A stretch of 64,000 nt of DNA, taken from NCBI RefSeq assembly GCF_011300875.1, contig NZ_CP049862.1:248001-312000 (forward strand), written 5' to 3'. Of this stretch, positions 43,352 to 52,784 are shown in pieces. The notes under the pieces were generated by a model, which saw only the letters and a program-made list of their open reading frames with translations, did no database searches and was not told the origin of the DNA. The first letter of the stretch is position 1, and each line of letters starts with the position of its first letter. Source of the stretch: Sanguibacter sp. HDW7. GTDB lineage: Bacteria > Actinomycetota > Actinomycetes > Actinomycetales > Cellulomonadaceae. A program made the translations under genes and the position numbers.

Positions 43352-43619
43352 CGGTCGGCTCGTCGACGTCGGGCTCGTCGGGGAGCGTGTCCGGGTCGGG
43401 CGCGTCTGCCGGGTCGAGGCGGGTGACGGTCGGCTCGACCTCGGGCAGCCCGGTGAGGGACGTGAGCACGGAGACGATGCCGGCGAGTGCGGATGCGGAG
43501 AGGACGGCGAGCCAGTCGACGTCGAGGATGCCGACCGCGCCGACGGTGAGCAGGGAGACGGCGGTCTGGGCGGCGGTCTTGATGGCGCGGACGAGTGCCG
43601 CGCGGGTCCAGGTGGTCAC
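43344..43619 (-). CDS. Phage holin
   Basis: The 91-residue protein has two hydrophobic segments (AAQTAVSLLTVGAVGILDV and WLAVLSASALAGIVSVLTSL) with a short turn and a long acidic, Pro/Asp-rich cytoplasmic tail. Size, segment spacing and the SASALAGIVSVLTSL motif match r1t-type holins. It lies directly after the endolysin gene and forms the membrane lesion that releases or activates the lysin. Confidence 0.85.
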   Translation of the reverse strand: MTTWTRAALVRAIKTAAQTAVSLLTVGAVGILDVDWLAVLSASALAGIVSVLTSLTGLPEVEPTVTRLDPADAPDPDTLPDEPDVDEPTDE

Positions 43620-43631
43620 GGGGTGGTCCTC

Positions 43632-44492
43632 TCAGGCGGGGATGTAGTCGACGGTGGTCGTGAGGTGGGTGAGGCGGATGCCCTTGTCGAGGGTGAGCGC
43701 CTGGATGCGCACGCGGCGCTGACGCTTGCCGGTGATCTTGGCGAGCTCGAACGGGGCGACGATCTGGCCGAACGTCTGCCCGCCTGTGCCGATGATCTCG
43801 ACGATGCTGCCGCGCGAGACGATCTTGGCGTTCTTGCCGTCGGCGTCGGACTCGACGACGATCGCGCGGACCTGCACCTCCCTGCCGCGGGGGACGCCGG
43901 TGAGGGTGAGGTCGGCGACGAGCGTGCCCCGGCCCACGGTCGTGCACGCGGACGTGTGGCCCTTGTCGTTGACGGGGAGTGTCTTCCACCCGAGCGGGAG
44001 CGCGAGATCCTTCGTTCGGGTGTGGATGGTGCGGCGCATGCGGTCCTCCGGGAGGTCGGTCGGCAGCGGGACGATGCTGCCGGGGTGGGTGTCGCGGTCG
44101 GGCTGGTAGACCATGTGCCAGGGCTCGCCGGGCACGGTGTCGCGGAGCCAGCCGTAGGCCGCGCCGTGGGTGCGGACCCAGGTGCGGGCGGGCTCGGGGA
44201 CGTCGATCGCGTCGCCGCGCTCGTGCAGGGATCGCGCGGAGCCGGGCGCGGACGCCGACGAGGGACCGGACGTGCGGACGTAGCGGACGCCGTCCCACCA
44301 CTGGACGTCGCCGTACCGTCCCGTGCCGGTCGCCTGCGGGGTGTACCGGGACAGGAAGATCGAGCGCTGCTGGGCGTGGGTGCGGCCTGCGGAAGTGACG
44401 CCGGGCGGGCAGCCGTCGCGGATCATCCGCGCGTAGGACGCTGCGGGGTCTGGGGCGAGCCAGTGGCCGGGTGCGATCGTCACCTGACGCAT
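43632..44492 (-). CDS. Endolysin with M15 (VanY-like) peptidase domain
   Basis: The 286-residue protein has an M15 zinc peptidase domain (about 1-145) with the ligand motif SLHERGDAIDV (H and D) and PGEPWHM (third His). TSAGRTHAQQRSIFLSRY provides the substrate-binding start. A C-terminal domain of about 120 residues is beta-rich and could bind cell wall. ATG 44492 has GAGGAGG 8 nt upstream; a start at 44513 would lose it. It cleaves peptidoglycan peptide bonds at lysis, next to the holin gene. Confidence 0.9.
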   Translation of the reverse strand: MRQVTIAPGHWLAPDPAASYARMIRDGCPPGVTSAGRTHAQQRSIFLSRYTPQATGTGRYGDVQWWDGVRYVRTSGPSSASAPGSARSLHERGDAIDVPEPARTWVRTHGAAYGWLRDTVPGEPWHMVYQPDRDTHPGSIVPLPTDLPEDRMRRTIHTRTKDLALPLGWKTLPVNDKGHTSACTTVGRGTLVADLTLTGVPRGREVQVRAIVVESDADGKNAKIVSRGSIVEIIGTGGQTFGQIVAPFELAKITGKRQRRVRIQALTLDKGIRLTHLTTTVDYIPA

Positions 44493-44562
44493 GGTGGGGG
44501 CCTCCTCGGGCATGGGTGAGGCCCCGAACCGACACGCGGTGCGGGGCCTACAGGGGCGGGGG

Positions 44563-44928
44563 TCAGGGGATCTGTGCGACGACCTTGATGAGGACGATGC
44601 CGACGCCGAGGAGCGAGCCGAGGCCGACGACCGCGGAGATGATCGTGGCGACGATCGTCCACGGGCTGGTGCGCGGCGGGGCGGCCGGGATCGCGGCGAG
44701 GCGCTGGGCCTGCTCGGCGAGCTGCTCGGAGTGTGCGTTAAGGCGGGTCTCGGCGGTGCCGATGCGCTGCTCGTGCCCGTCGAGGCGGCCCGTCTGGGTA
44801 GCCAAGGCCGTGTCGACCTTGCCCTCGAGGCGGGCGAGCGTGACGGGCACCGGCTCGGCGCTCGTGTGGGCGCGGGTGCCGGGGCTCAGGGTGTCCTCGA
44901 GCGCGCCGAGTCCGGGGTCGTAGGTCAT
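44563..44928 (-). CDS. Coiled-coil membrane protein of the lysis cassette
   Basis: The 121-residue protein has a central coiled coil (VTLARLEGKVDTALATQTGRL, then HEQRIGTAETRLNAHSEQLAEQAQRL) and a single C-terminal membrane helix (IVATIISAVVGLGSLLGVGIVLIKVV). The layout recalls XhlA-type accessory holins or a holin regulator. GGAGG lies 9 nt before the ATG. It is the gene upstream of the endolysin. Confidence 0.75.
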   Translation of the reverse strand: MTYDPGLGALEDTLSPGTRAHTSAEPVPVTLARLEGKVDTALATQTGRLDGHEQRIGTAETRLNAHSEQLAEQAQRLAAIPAAPPRTSPWTIVATIISAVVGLGSLLGVGIVLIKVVAQIP

Positions 44929-44998
44929 GCGGGTGCCTCCATGGGGCGTCCGACGGGTGGTGGCAGGCGGGGGTGCGCGGCGGGGCGCGCGAGTGTGT

Positions 44999-45574
44999 CT
45001 ACGCGCCGACGTAGGTCACGCCGTCGATCGAGACGTAGTTGCCGGACGCGAACGTCATCGACGCGTTGAGGTTGCGCAGCGTGCAGACGCCTGCGGCCGT
45101 CACGACGAGCTCGAGATCGCCGACCTGTGAGGTGACACGCTGGATCTGCTGGGCTGCCGGGGGGTGGGGCGTCGTGCCGAGCGCGACGCCCGCCGCTCCG
45201 GAGGCGAGCGTGTACCCGGCGGAGACGGCGAGTGCGGTGCCGCGCAGCGTGACGAGCGGCCCTGTGCGTGCCGAGCGCAGCGAGCTGATCGAGAAGCCGG
45301 GCGAGGTCCCGGTGAACGCTTCCTCGCCGTAGCCGTACATGAGCCGCCAGGCCCCAGCTGCGCGGACATAAACGCCATTCTCGGAGGCGACGTGGCACAT
45401 CATCCCGTCGACGAGCTTGCCCGTGGGGAGGGCGGCGTCACGGGCCGCGAGCGACGCGAAACGCATGACCGTTCGGCCCTCGACGGCCTCGGCGAGCGCC
45501 TTGATCTGCGCCGGGCCGTCCGCGGGGTCGCCCGGCAGGGGGTACGGCAGTGGCTGGATGGTCGTGGTAGCCAT
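44999..45574 (-). CDS. Putative tail fibre or distal tail protein
   Basis: The 191-residue protein begins MATTTIQPLPYPLPGDPADGPAQIKALAEAVE, a common N-terminus of actinophage tail-fibre proteins. FASLAARDAALPTGKLVDGMMCHVASENGVYVRAAGAWRLMY follows, and then a Gly/Ala/Ser-rich beta region. It lies between the tail-tip genes and the lysis cassette. A receptor-binding role is inferred from position. Confidence 0.7.
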   Translation of the reverse strand: MATTTIQPLPYPLPGDPADGPAQIKALAEAVEGRTVMRFASLAARDAALPTGKLVDGMMCHVASENGVYVRAAGAWRLMYGYGEEAFTGTSPGFSISSLRSARTGPLVTLRGTALAVSAGYTLASGAAGVALGTTPHPPAAQQIQRVTSQVGDLELVVTAAGVCTLRNLNASMTFASGNYVSIDGVTYVGA

Positions 45575-45576
45575 GG

Positions 45577-45783
45577 TCAGGCCTCCTCGGTGGGCGGGGT
45601 GTAGGGCTCGGGGTAGTCGGCGGCGATCGCCACGACGGTCTCGGGAGTCCAGATGAGTGCGCGCGCGTCGGCGGGTAGGCCGAGGAGCGCCAGGACGTCA
45701 GCGAGCGACGGCGGCTCGACGGGCTCGACGACCTCGGGAGGCGTCTCGTCCGGCACGGTCTCGTCCGGGGGCAGATCAGACAC
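45577..45783 (-). CDS. Small proline/glutamate-rich tail-region protein
   Basis: The 68-residue product starts at GTG 45783 with GAGGAGG 7 nt upstream. After a Pro/Glu-rich N-terminus comes a short conserved-looking segment (SLADVLALLGLPADARALIWTPETVVAIAADYPEPY). It lies 2 bp before the tail-fibre gene. The function is unknown; similar small proteins occur beside tail-fibre genes in actinophages. Confidence 0.65.
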   Translation of the reverse strand: MSDLPPDETVPDETPPEVVEPVEPPSLADVLALLGLPADARALIWTPETVVAIAADYPEPYTPPTEEA

Positions 45784-45794
45784 GGGCAGCCTCC

Positions 45795-46607
45795 TCAGGC
45801 AGGCAGTCGGTAGGTGATCTCGAGCACGCCCGAGAGGTCCGTCTGGAACCAGGCGAAGTCGTCGACGCGCGCGGAGTGAAAGATCAGGCCCGTCATCGCC
45901 CCGGACATGAGCGCCGTCAGCCACGTGGACGGCAGCGCCCACGACGACGCCTGCCCGACCGCGAGCCGACCCGGCCGCCAGTCCGTGTACGCGGCGAGCT
46001 TCATCGCCGCGGGCGTGCGGCCTGCCGGCGGGAGCGTGGCCTGCGCGTGCCCGGAGATCACCGGCGCGACGAGCGCCGCACCTGAGGAGCCTTCCCAGAT
46101 CGCCTCGATGCGAGCCATGCGCACGCGAGCGGCAGTGATCGTCGCGCCCACCGGGACCTGCGCGGCCAGCGACTGGTAGTAGGCGATCCCGGCGTACTCA
46201 CGCCAGCCGTAGGCTTCGTCGGCCCACTCGGAGCCCTGCTGGATGTAGTCGTGCGCGCCGCCCCAGTCCCAGGAGTCATCCGGGGGTGCCTGGTCGGTCC
46301 ATGCCCCGCCGAGCGCCCACGTGGCCGGGGCGACGTACATCGTCTGCTCGACGAACCCAGGCCCGGTGAGATCCTTGCTGAGCTTGCCGAGGACGACCCA
46401 CGACGTGCCCGCGCGGAGCACGGTGACGAAATCGCCGACGACGGGAGCGTAGGAGCCGACCCAGCGCACCCCGGTCAGGGGCGTGCCGGTGCCGATGTCG
46501 ATCGTCAGCGCGAGCGCCGTCGCGTCGATCGCTGTCACGGTGCCGAGGTAGGACCCCGACTGCCGTCCGCGCGCGACCGCCGCGCGCACACCCTGAGCGA
46601 GATCCAC
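45795..46607 (-). CDS. Minor tail protein with N-terminal OB-like domain
   Basis: The 270-residue protein has an N-terminal beta-barrel-like part (GTVTAIDATALALTIDIGTGTPLTGVRWVG, then GDFVTVLRAGTSWVVLGKL) like the OB-fold of tail hub or spike proteins. A Trp-rich beta domain (WALGGAWTDQAPPDDSWDWGG) and a lectin-like C-terminus follow. It overlaps the upstream tail gene by 1 bp. A role in the tail tip or host contact is likely. Confidence 0.75.
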   Translation of the reverse strand: MDLAQGVRAAVARGRQSGSYLGTVTAIDATALALTIDIGTGTPLTGVRWVGSYAPVVGDFVTVLRAGTSWVVLGKLSKDLTGPGFVEQTMYVAPATWALGGAWTDQAPPDDSWDWGGAHDYIQQGSEWADEAYGWREYAGIAYYQSLAAQVPVGATITAARVRMARIEAIWEGSSGAALVAPVISGHAQATLPPAGRTPAAMKLAAYTDWRPGRLAVGQASSWALPSTWLTALMSGAMTGLIFHSARVDDFAWFQTDLSGVLEITYRLPA

Positions 46608-47752
46608 TAGGCCACCTGCCTCACGTCACGGGTCCGGATAGCGAACTCAGCCCCCGCGGTGAGCCCGAGGGTGTAGCCGTCGACCACGTGCGCCCGCACG
46701 GACCCGGCCGGATCGGCGGGGTCGGTGATGACGTGGATGAGGTCGCCCGGCTCAAGCGCAGGGTTCGGCACGCTCGACGCCTCGAGGGTGGTCGCCGCCC
46801 CGACAGACTGCGCGAGCAGCCCGCGACCGACCGCGCGCGCCTGCTCGAGCGTCGACACCGTCGGATACGACTCGAAGCGCGGCACCATGCCGTAGCGGCC
46901 CGTCATCGGGTCGCCCCACCTGGTCGGCGACGTCGGGTCCTCGTCATACACAGTCGCCTGCATCGGCGGAAAATCACCAGACGGCGACTCGCCGCGCACG
47001 ATGACCGCGTTGTACACGCCGTCACGCGAGCTCGACGACGACGCCGACACGAGCACACCGCCCTCACCGGCATGCACCGTCCACGCCGGCGTCCCGGTCG
47101 TCGATGGCGCGTCCGCGATGACGATGCGACCCCACGCGTCGGCGTACCAGACCGCGCCGATCGCCTCCGCGAGTGACGTCAGCGCGCCCGCGCGGTCCTC
47201 CTCGAACGTCGTCGTGGGCACGCGCGCGTCACGGCGCGCGGACACGACGACCTCCACGCTCGGCAGCACCTCGTGGATGAGCGCCGCCATGATGCTCGTG
47301 GTCGACGGTCCCGACACCGTACGCGGCGCGACGAAGCGAGCGTCGATCAGCCATGCCTCCCGCGAGCGCCCCGTCACCTGCACCGTGCCGTCACCCATCA
47401 GCGACCCCGACGCCGAGTCGACCCGGAACACGCCCGCCCTGATCCACTCCACGCTGTCGTCCGTGTACACGATCCCGTAGGACACGTGCAGCTCAGCCCC
47501 GTAGGCCGCGAGCGGATGCGCAGGCGAGTCCGGCAGCGCGGGGCGGTCCGTGTACAGGCCCGTCGACAGACGCGGCGGCACCGTCAGCGACAGCGACCGA
47601 CGGCACGCAGCCGTCCCGTCCACCGTCACCGACCCATCCACCACCGGCACGCCTGAGTACAGGATCTGCGTGCCCCGACGAGCCTCCACCATGATCTGCA
47701 CCCGGTGAGGACCCGCCAGCGCAGGCAGGAAACGATCCGAGACCTGCTGCAT
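46607..47752 (-). CDS. Minor tail (tail-tip) protein, DUF5047-like
   Basis: The 381-residue protein starts at ATG 47752 (MQQVSDRFLPALAGPHRV), chosen over an upstream start because of the TGATG junction with the preceding gene. It contains RRSLSLTVPPRLSTGLYTDRPALPDSPAHPLAAYG and GVFRVDSASGSLMGDGTVQVTGRSREAWLIDARF, typical of the DUF5047 tail proteins of Streptomyces and Mycobacterium phages. The C-terminal half resembles a gpJ or Gp58-like hub (VYNAVIVRGESPSG, LEPGDLIHVITD). Confidence 0.82.
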   Translation of the reverse strand: MQQVSDRFLPALAGPHRVQIMVEARRGTQILYSGVPVVDGSVTVDGTAACRRSLSLTVPPRLSTGLYTDRPALPDSPAHPLAAYGAELHVSYGIVYTDDSVEWIRAGVFRVDSASGSLMGDGTVQVTGRSREAWLIDARFVAPRTVSGPSTTSIMAALIHEVLPSVEVVVSARRDARVPTTTFEEDRAGALTSLAEAIGAVWYADAWGRIVIADAPSTTGTPAWTVHAGEGGVLVSASSSSSRDGVYNAVIVRGESPSGDFPPMQATVYDEDPTSPTRWGDPMTGRYGMVPRFESYPTVSTLEQARAVGRGLLAQSVGAATTLEASSVPNPALEPGDLIHVITDPADPAGSVRAHVVDGYTLGLTAGAEFAIRTRDVRQVA

Positions 47753-48558
47753 CACGCGCCCCTCGTCAGGTCGAACCACGTCGGATGCGCCGCCATCGCG
47801 GCGCTCCACGTCGGGTACGTCGCCGTCACCGCAGCCCACGACCAGCCGATGACACCCTGGCCGCCGCCAGCGGGGACTCCGGTGCGCGTCAGCGACAGCG
47901 TGTGCACGCGTCCGGGCAGGAGGTACTGCGGGTCACGCGGCGCACGGGACACCTGCGAGACGTAGTACCAGCCGGACTCGATGACGTCGTGCCCGCAGTC
48001 CTGCACGAGCACGACACGCGTCGTCGACAGCAGCGCACGGATCGACGCCTCCACGCCCGCGTCCTCCGACGACACGACCAGCGAGTAGGTCGAGGCGTTG
48101 ACACCAGCGACCGACGCGACCGCGACGCCCGTGCCGCCGATGACGTCGTACACGCCGCCCTGCGTCTGTGACACCGGGCCGTCCGACGCGCGCCCCGTCC
48201 CCCGCACCGTGAGGTTCGGGCGTCCGGCTGCCTTGAGCCAGATGCCGTGCGGGGCGCCCTCGGTGGAGACCGTGACCATGCTCGAGAGCACAGCCACGCC
48301 CGCCGCGGTGTAGCCGATCGCCTGATACGTGACCGACGACCCGAGCGGCTGCTCGTGATCCGAGCCCGCCCAGTACCCGCCGACGGCAGGCACACGGTCC
48401 GCGCCACGCACCGGCACGTCCGACTCGCCCGCGACCAGACGCATGACACGCACCTCGACGACCGCCGACGACCACGCCGACCCGAGCACCTCGAGCGACA
48501 CAGCCGCCGCCTCCGGACGCCACGTCGCAGTCAGCACACCATCAGCACCAGTCGGCAT
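47752..48558 (-). CDS. Phage tail protein (distal tail)
   Basis: The 268-residue protein starts at ATG 48558. Beta-rich domains (ATWRPEAAAVSLEVLGSAWSSAVVEVRVMRL, then STYSLVVSSEDAGVEASIRALLSTTRVVLVQDCGHDV) and a C-terminal WDL-type end are typical of the gene just after the tape measure. It is probably the distal tail or a baseplate component. Its stop overlaps the next start by 1 bp. Confidence 0.75.
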   Translation of the reverse strand: MPTGADGVLTATWRPEAAAVSLEVLGSAWSSAVVEVRVMRLVAGESDVPVRGADRVPAVGGYWAGSDHEQPLGSSVTYQAIGYTAAGVAVLSSMVTVSTEGAPHGIWLKAAGRPNLTVRGTGRASDGPVSQTQGGVYDVIGGTGVAVASVAGVNASTYSLVVSSEDAGVEASIRALLSTTRVVLVQDCGHDVIESGWYYVSQVSRAPRDPQYLLPGRVHTLSLTRTGVPAGGGQGVIGWSWAAVTATYPTWSAAMAAHPTWFDLTRGA

Positions 48559-48559
48559 G

Positions 48560-51500
48560 TCAGTACCCCCTCTGCATCGCGTTCGCCGCCGAGGAGATCT
48601 CAGCCCGGACCGTCTGACGAGCCACCGCACGCACGTCCTCACCCGTGATCGGGTTGCGCACGTAGATGTCAGGGATCGTCACGTACACGGGCGCCGACGA
48701 CGCCCCCACACCAGCCGCGACGGGCACCGCCACGAGCGGAGCCGCGACCGGTCCCGGCGTCGCGTTGATCCGCTCGAGCAGGTTCGCGTTGTAGCGCGCC
48801 GACACGGCGTTCGTCACGTGCTCACCCGGCATCGTCATGATCGGCACCGAGTCCCTGCCCCGGACGCCGCCCGTGATCCAGCCACCCGTCGCGTACCCCG
48901 TCAGCGCGATCCCCGTCGCCTCCGAGAGGATCTGCGCGACCCGGTCGATCGCCGCCTTCGTATCCTCCGCAGCCGCCGTCTGCCGCTCGAGCTGCTTCTG
49001 GACCACGTCCGTCGTCGTGCCGAAAGCCGATTGCGTCGCGATGTCACCCGTGCGCGACGACTCACTCTCGAGCGCCGCCCACGTCGACGTGATCGCCTGC
49101 CAGTCCGAGCCCGAGGCCGACAGCAGAGCGTTCGCCAGCTGCGTGCCACCCTCGATGCCAGCGGACAGCACCTCCTGCAGCAGCGCGTTCGGCGCACCCC
49201 GCAGCCGCAGGGCGTTCAACCGCCCGTTGAACGCCCGGACCTTCGTCAACTTGTCCTGCACGTAGGCACGGATCGCTCCGGCGCTCGTGCCACCACCCGA
49301 GGTCGACTCCGAGTACCAGATGTCACCGCGCCCATTGGAGTGCTGCTCGACCTTCGACGTCGCCGCCGACAGCGTGTCCGTGAGCTTGACCTCGCCCATG
49401 ATCGACTGAGCGACCTGGTCGTGCATCCCCTTCACGTCCGACAGGAGCGCCTTCGACTTCTCGATCTCGGCGTTCTGCTTCTCGAGCAGCGCGTACTGCT
49501 TCGTCAGATCCTTCTCGGCCTGCTGCGCAGCCTTCCGCAGCGCGGCCGACTTCTCCTTCGACAGCGTGCCCGAGCTGGCCAGATCGAGAGCCGAGTCCAC
49601 TGCGGACAGGCCACCGGTCAAGCCCGAGTTCACCTGGTCGCGGGTCGTACCCCGACGCTCATCCGTCGCATGATCCGCACGCCGATCCCGGACGTCCGCG
49701 CGGCGATCGTTCTCCGCCTTGCGGGCGGCCTTCGCCTGCTCGTAGGCCTTCTCCGCGGCCTTGAGGTCGGCCTTCTCCTTCGCGAGAGCCTTCCGCGCAG
49801 CCTTGACCGCGTCCTGAGCGTCACGCGCCGCCTGCTGCGCCCGCTTCTTCGCCGACTTGTCCTTCGACGACGTATCCGCCGACGCCCGAGACGCACGCGT
49901 CGACGCCGACTGTGCACGCTCGACAGCCTTCTCCGCCGACTTCACCTGCGCACGCTCACGACGCACCGCAGCCGCCGCACGCTCCACCGCCGACGCACCA
50001 GACCCGGCGATACCCACCGAGCCACCCGACGCGAAACGCAGCGCACCCGCCTGGATCAGCCCACGCATGCGGTAGACCGCGCCCTGACCACCCGCCTTCG
50101 CGACGTCGCTCGCCGTCAGGACGTGCTCGCCGTTCGACAGCCACGCCGGGATGCTGTCCGACGTCCCCGTACCCGGGCCGACGACCGAACCACCGTCGGC
50201 CTTCGCCGTCGCCGCGCCCTTACCGCCGCCACCGCCCCCGTTGGCCGTGATGTTGATCTTGATCTGACGGCGCTGTGCCTCATCCACGAAGTGATCGAGT
50301 GCGGTTCGCGCGAGGCCCATGTCCGCGAGGACCTTGAGCATGGGGATGTTCTCCTGCGCCCCGGCGATCGCCTGCACGAAAGCGTCGGTCTCGTTCTTCG
50401 CGACCGTCGCGAGGTCAAGCCGGGAGAGTTCCTTGTCCGTCGCGTTGACGAGTTCCGCGACGAGCGGCGCACCAGCCGGGCCGAGGTTCGCGAGTTCGGC
50501 CAGCGTCTCCTCGGAGACCTTGCCTGCGAGCGTGACCATGTTGGCCTTCCACTCACCCTGCGCCTTGACCTGCGACTCGAGCTCGGCGATGTAGTCCGAC
50601 GCGGAAACGGACACGCCGTCGTAGAAGTCCTCCCACGAGTCCTTCGAGTCCTTCGTCGCAGCAGCCGTCGACTCCGCGAGCGCCTTGTTCTTCTCGACCA
50701 CCGCGTCATAGGCGCCCCCCAGGTCGATGAACGCGCCCGCCGCGTCGCCGTACAGCGACGAGAAGTCATCGAACGCGCGCTGCAACTCCTCCTGCGCAGC
50801 CTTCGCGGCCTTCGCCGCCTCCTCCGCGTCGAGCGCAGCCTGCAGCGTCGCCGCACCAGCCGTTGCCGACTCCGCACCCACACCGGCCAGAGCCTCGGTG
50901 TACTGCGGCATCCACCGCGTAGCAGCCTCATCGAGGGTCAGCCCGAGCGTCGCTGCCTCAGCCTCGATCAGCGCCTGAGCCGACGCCAGCGCCTCCGCAT
51001 CGCCACTCGCGACGACCTGCGCCATCGCCGAGTCGAGGTTCTTGATCGACTCCTCAGCCTGCTTGAACGCCGCGGTGTCGACGAAGAGCGAGAACACGTT
51101 GCCCTTGCCGGACTTGCGCGCTCCCGCGCCCCACTTCTCCCACCAGCCCTCTTCGGACGCGCCCTTGAGCTCCCGCATCGCGTCAGCGATCCCACGGATG
51201 GCATCCGCCTGGGCAATCGCGGGCGTCGCCCAGTCGGTCCACGAGGCGTTGCCGGTGTCACCACTGATGAGCGACTGGACGAAGCGTCCGTCACCAGCCT
51301 TCTCGAGGCCGAGCAGAGCGTCAGTGAGAGCGTCGACCGCGGGCGCCGCGACACCGACGCTCGTCACCCAGTTGCCAAGCGCGTTGGCCGCAGCGGTGCC
51401 GATGGCGAGACCGCCGAGGATGAGGGAGGCCTTGCCGGCGCCCTTGAGTACGCCGGGGATCTTCGACCCGGATGCGGCGAGCGCCTGCATTGCCTCCCGC

Positions 51501-52744
51501 GTGGCGATGATGCGGGGCAGCGCGATGAGGAGACCGCCCGCGAGCGTGGTCGCGCCACCACCGGCCGCGACGAGCGCGGACGCGACGACGCGCACCGGGC
51601 CGGGCAGGTCCTTGAGTGTGCCCTCGACGTTGCGCAGCGCGTCCGCGAGACCGTTCGCCCAGCCGACTGCCGCGCCGCCGGACTCGGGGTCCACGAGCGG
51701 GGCGGCGAGCAGCGCCGAGATGTCACGGATCGCCGATCGCACGCGGTCCGTCGCGCCGTCCCACGTCTGCTTCACGTTCGCCGACGCGCCCGCGAACTTC
51801 TCCGACATGCCAGCCGCGAGAGCATCCAGCGCCACATCAGCGCCCAGCGTGCCCTTCGTGATGTGCGCCTTGATCTCGGCGCCCGTCAGGCCCATCTGCG
51901 AGCCGATGAGTTCGGCGGCGTTGACACCGCGCTGCCCGAACTGGATCAGATCCTGCCCGGTGATCTTCCCGGCCGCACTGATCTGCGCCATGACGAACGC
52001 GAGCTCGCCGAGCATCTGGCTGTTGCCGCCTGCCGCCGCGGTCGCGTCGTTGATCGCCGACAGGTACGGGATGACCTTCTTCGACTCGATGCCGAACGCG
52101 AGCATCTGCTGCTGCGCCGAGATGAACGTCTGCTTCGAGAACGGCGACGTCTTGGCGAACTTGTCGAGCTCGCCCATCTGCGCGTTGACAGCCTCAGCGC
52201 CGCCAAGCATCGTCTTGAGCGCCGCCCGCGACGACTGCTGCAGGCTGTTGTACGCCACACCCGTCTTGACCGTCGCGACCACAAGGCCCGTCGTCGCCGC
52301 ACCCGCAGCCGCGAGCACACCGCCAGCCTTCTGGTACGCGTCGGTGTTGTCCTTGATCCGCTGCGCCGTCCGACCAGCCGCCGTCGCCGCCGTCTCCTGC
52401 GCCTTCGCCACCTGCTGCAGCGAGACACGATGCTTCGCCTCAGCCTGCACCGCCGCGTCAGTAGCCTTCTTGTGCTTGTCGAGCGCGTGCTGCAGCTTCA
52501 CCTCGGCGGCAGCCTTCTGGCTGGCCGTCTTGGTCGAGTCCTTCTGCGTGCGCGCGAGCTGCTTCTCCGCAGCCTCGACACGCTTCGCTGCAGTCGCCAT
52601 CTCGGACTTGGCCTTGTCCATGACGGACTCGGTCTTGGTCGCAGCGGCCTGCATCTCCTTGAGGGAGAGCACGCCCTGGCCGAGCGCCCGACGAAACTCG
52701 CCGACCTCTGCCCGGAGGCGAACCGAGATGTTGCGCTCAGCCAT
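48560..52744 (-). CDS. Tail tape measure protein
   Basis: The 1394-residue protein sets tail length. It begins MAERNISVRLRAEVGEFRRAL, then shows long coiled coil with KAAAEVKLQHALDKHKKATDAA. A TP901-type core follows (KTGVAYNSLQQSSRAALKTMLGG, FSKQTFISAQQQMLAFG, QDLIQFGQRGVNAAELIGSQMGL), then hydrophobic segments (VVASALVAAGGGATTLAGGLLIALP) and late GEHVLTASDVAKAGGQGAVYRM and GEHVTNAVSARYNANLLERIN repeats. The length suggests a tail of roughly 200 nm by the common 1.5 angstrom per residue rule. Confidence 0.95.
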   Translation of the reverse strand: MAERNISVRLRAEVGEFRRALGQGVLSLKEMQAAATKTESVMDKAKSEMATAAKRVEAAEKQLARTQKDSTKTASQKAAAEVKLQHALDKHKKATDAAVQAEAKHRVSLQQVAKAQETAATAAGRTAQRIKDNTDAYQKAGGVLAAAGAATTGLVVATVKTGVAYNSLQQSSRAALKTMLGGAEAVNAQMGELDKFAKTSPFSKQTFISAQQQMLAFGIESKKVIPYLSAINDATAAAGGNSQMLGELAFVMAQISAAGKITGQDLIQFGQRGVNAAELIGSQMGLTGAEIKAHITKGTLGADVALDALAAGMSEKFAGASANVKQTWDGATDRVRSAIRDISALLAAPLVDPESGGAAVGWANGLADALRNVEGTLKDLPGPVRVVASALVAAGGGATTLAGGLLIALPRIIATREAMQALAASGSKIPGVLKGAGKASLILGGLAIGTAAANALGNWVTSVGVAAPAVDALTDALLGLEKAGDGRFVQSLISGDTGNASWTDWATPAIAQADAIRGIADAMRELKGASEEGWWEKWGAGARKSGKGNVFSLFVDTAAFKQAEESIKNLDSAMAQVVASGDAEALASAQALIEAEAATLGLTLDEAATRWMPQYTEALAGVGAESATAGAATLQAALDAEEAAKAAKAAQEELQRAFDDFSSLYGDAAGAFIDLGGAYDAVVEKNKALAESTAAATKDSKDSWEDFYDGVSVSASDYIAELESQVKAQGEWKANMVTLAGKVSEETLAELANLGPAGAPLVAELVNATDKELSRLDLATVAKNETDAFVQAIAGAQENIPMLKVLADMGLARTALDHFVDEAQRRQIKINITANGGGGGGKGAATAKADGGSVVGPGTGTSDSIPAWLSNGEHVLTASDVAKAGGQGAVYRMRGLIQAGALRFASGGSVGIAGSGASAVERAAAAVRRERAQVKSAEKAVERAQSASTRASRASADTSSKDKSAKKRAQQAARDAQDAVKAARKALAKEKADLKAAEKAYEQAKAARKAENDRRADVRDRRADHATDERRGTTRDQVNSGLTGGLSAVDSALDLASSGTLSKEKSAALRKAAQQAEKDLTKQYALLEKQNAEIEKSKALLSDVKGMHDQVAQSIMGEVKLTDTLSAATSKVEQHSNGRGDIWYSESTSGGGTSAGAIRAYVQDKLTKVRAFNGRLNALRLRGAPNALLQEVLSAGIEGGTQLANALLSASGSDWQAITSTWAALESESSRTGDIATQSAFGTTTDVVQKQLERQTAAAEDTKAAIDRVAQILSEATGIALTGYATGGWITGGVRGRDSVPIMTMPGEHVTNAVSARYNANLLERINATPGPVAAPLVAVPVAAGVGASSAPVYVTIPDIYVRNPITGEDVRAVARQTVRAEISSAANAMQRGY

Positions 52745-52784
52745 GAACTACCCCCGTCGGGTCGATATGCGATTGGATGTGCAC

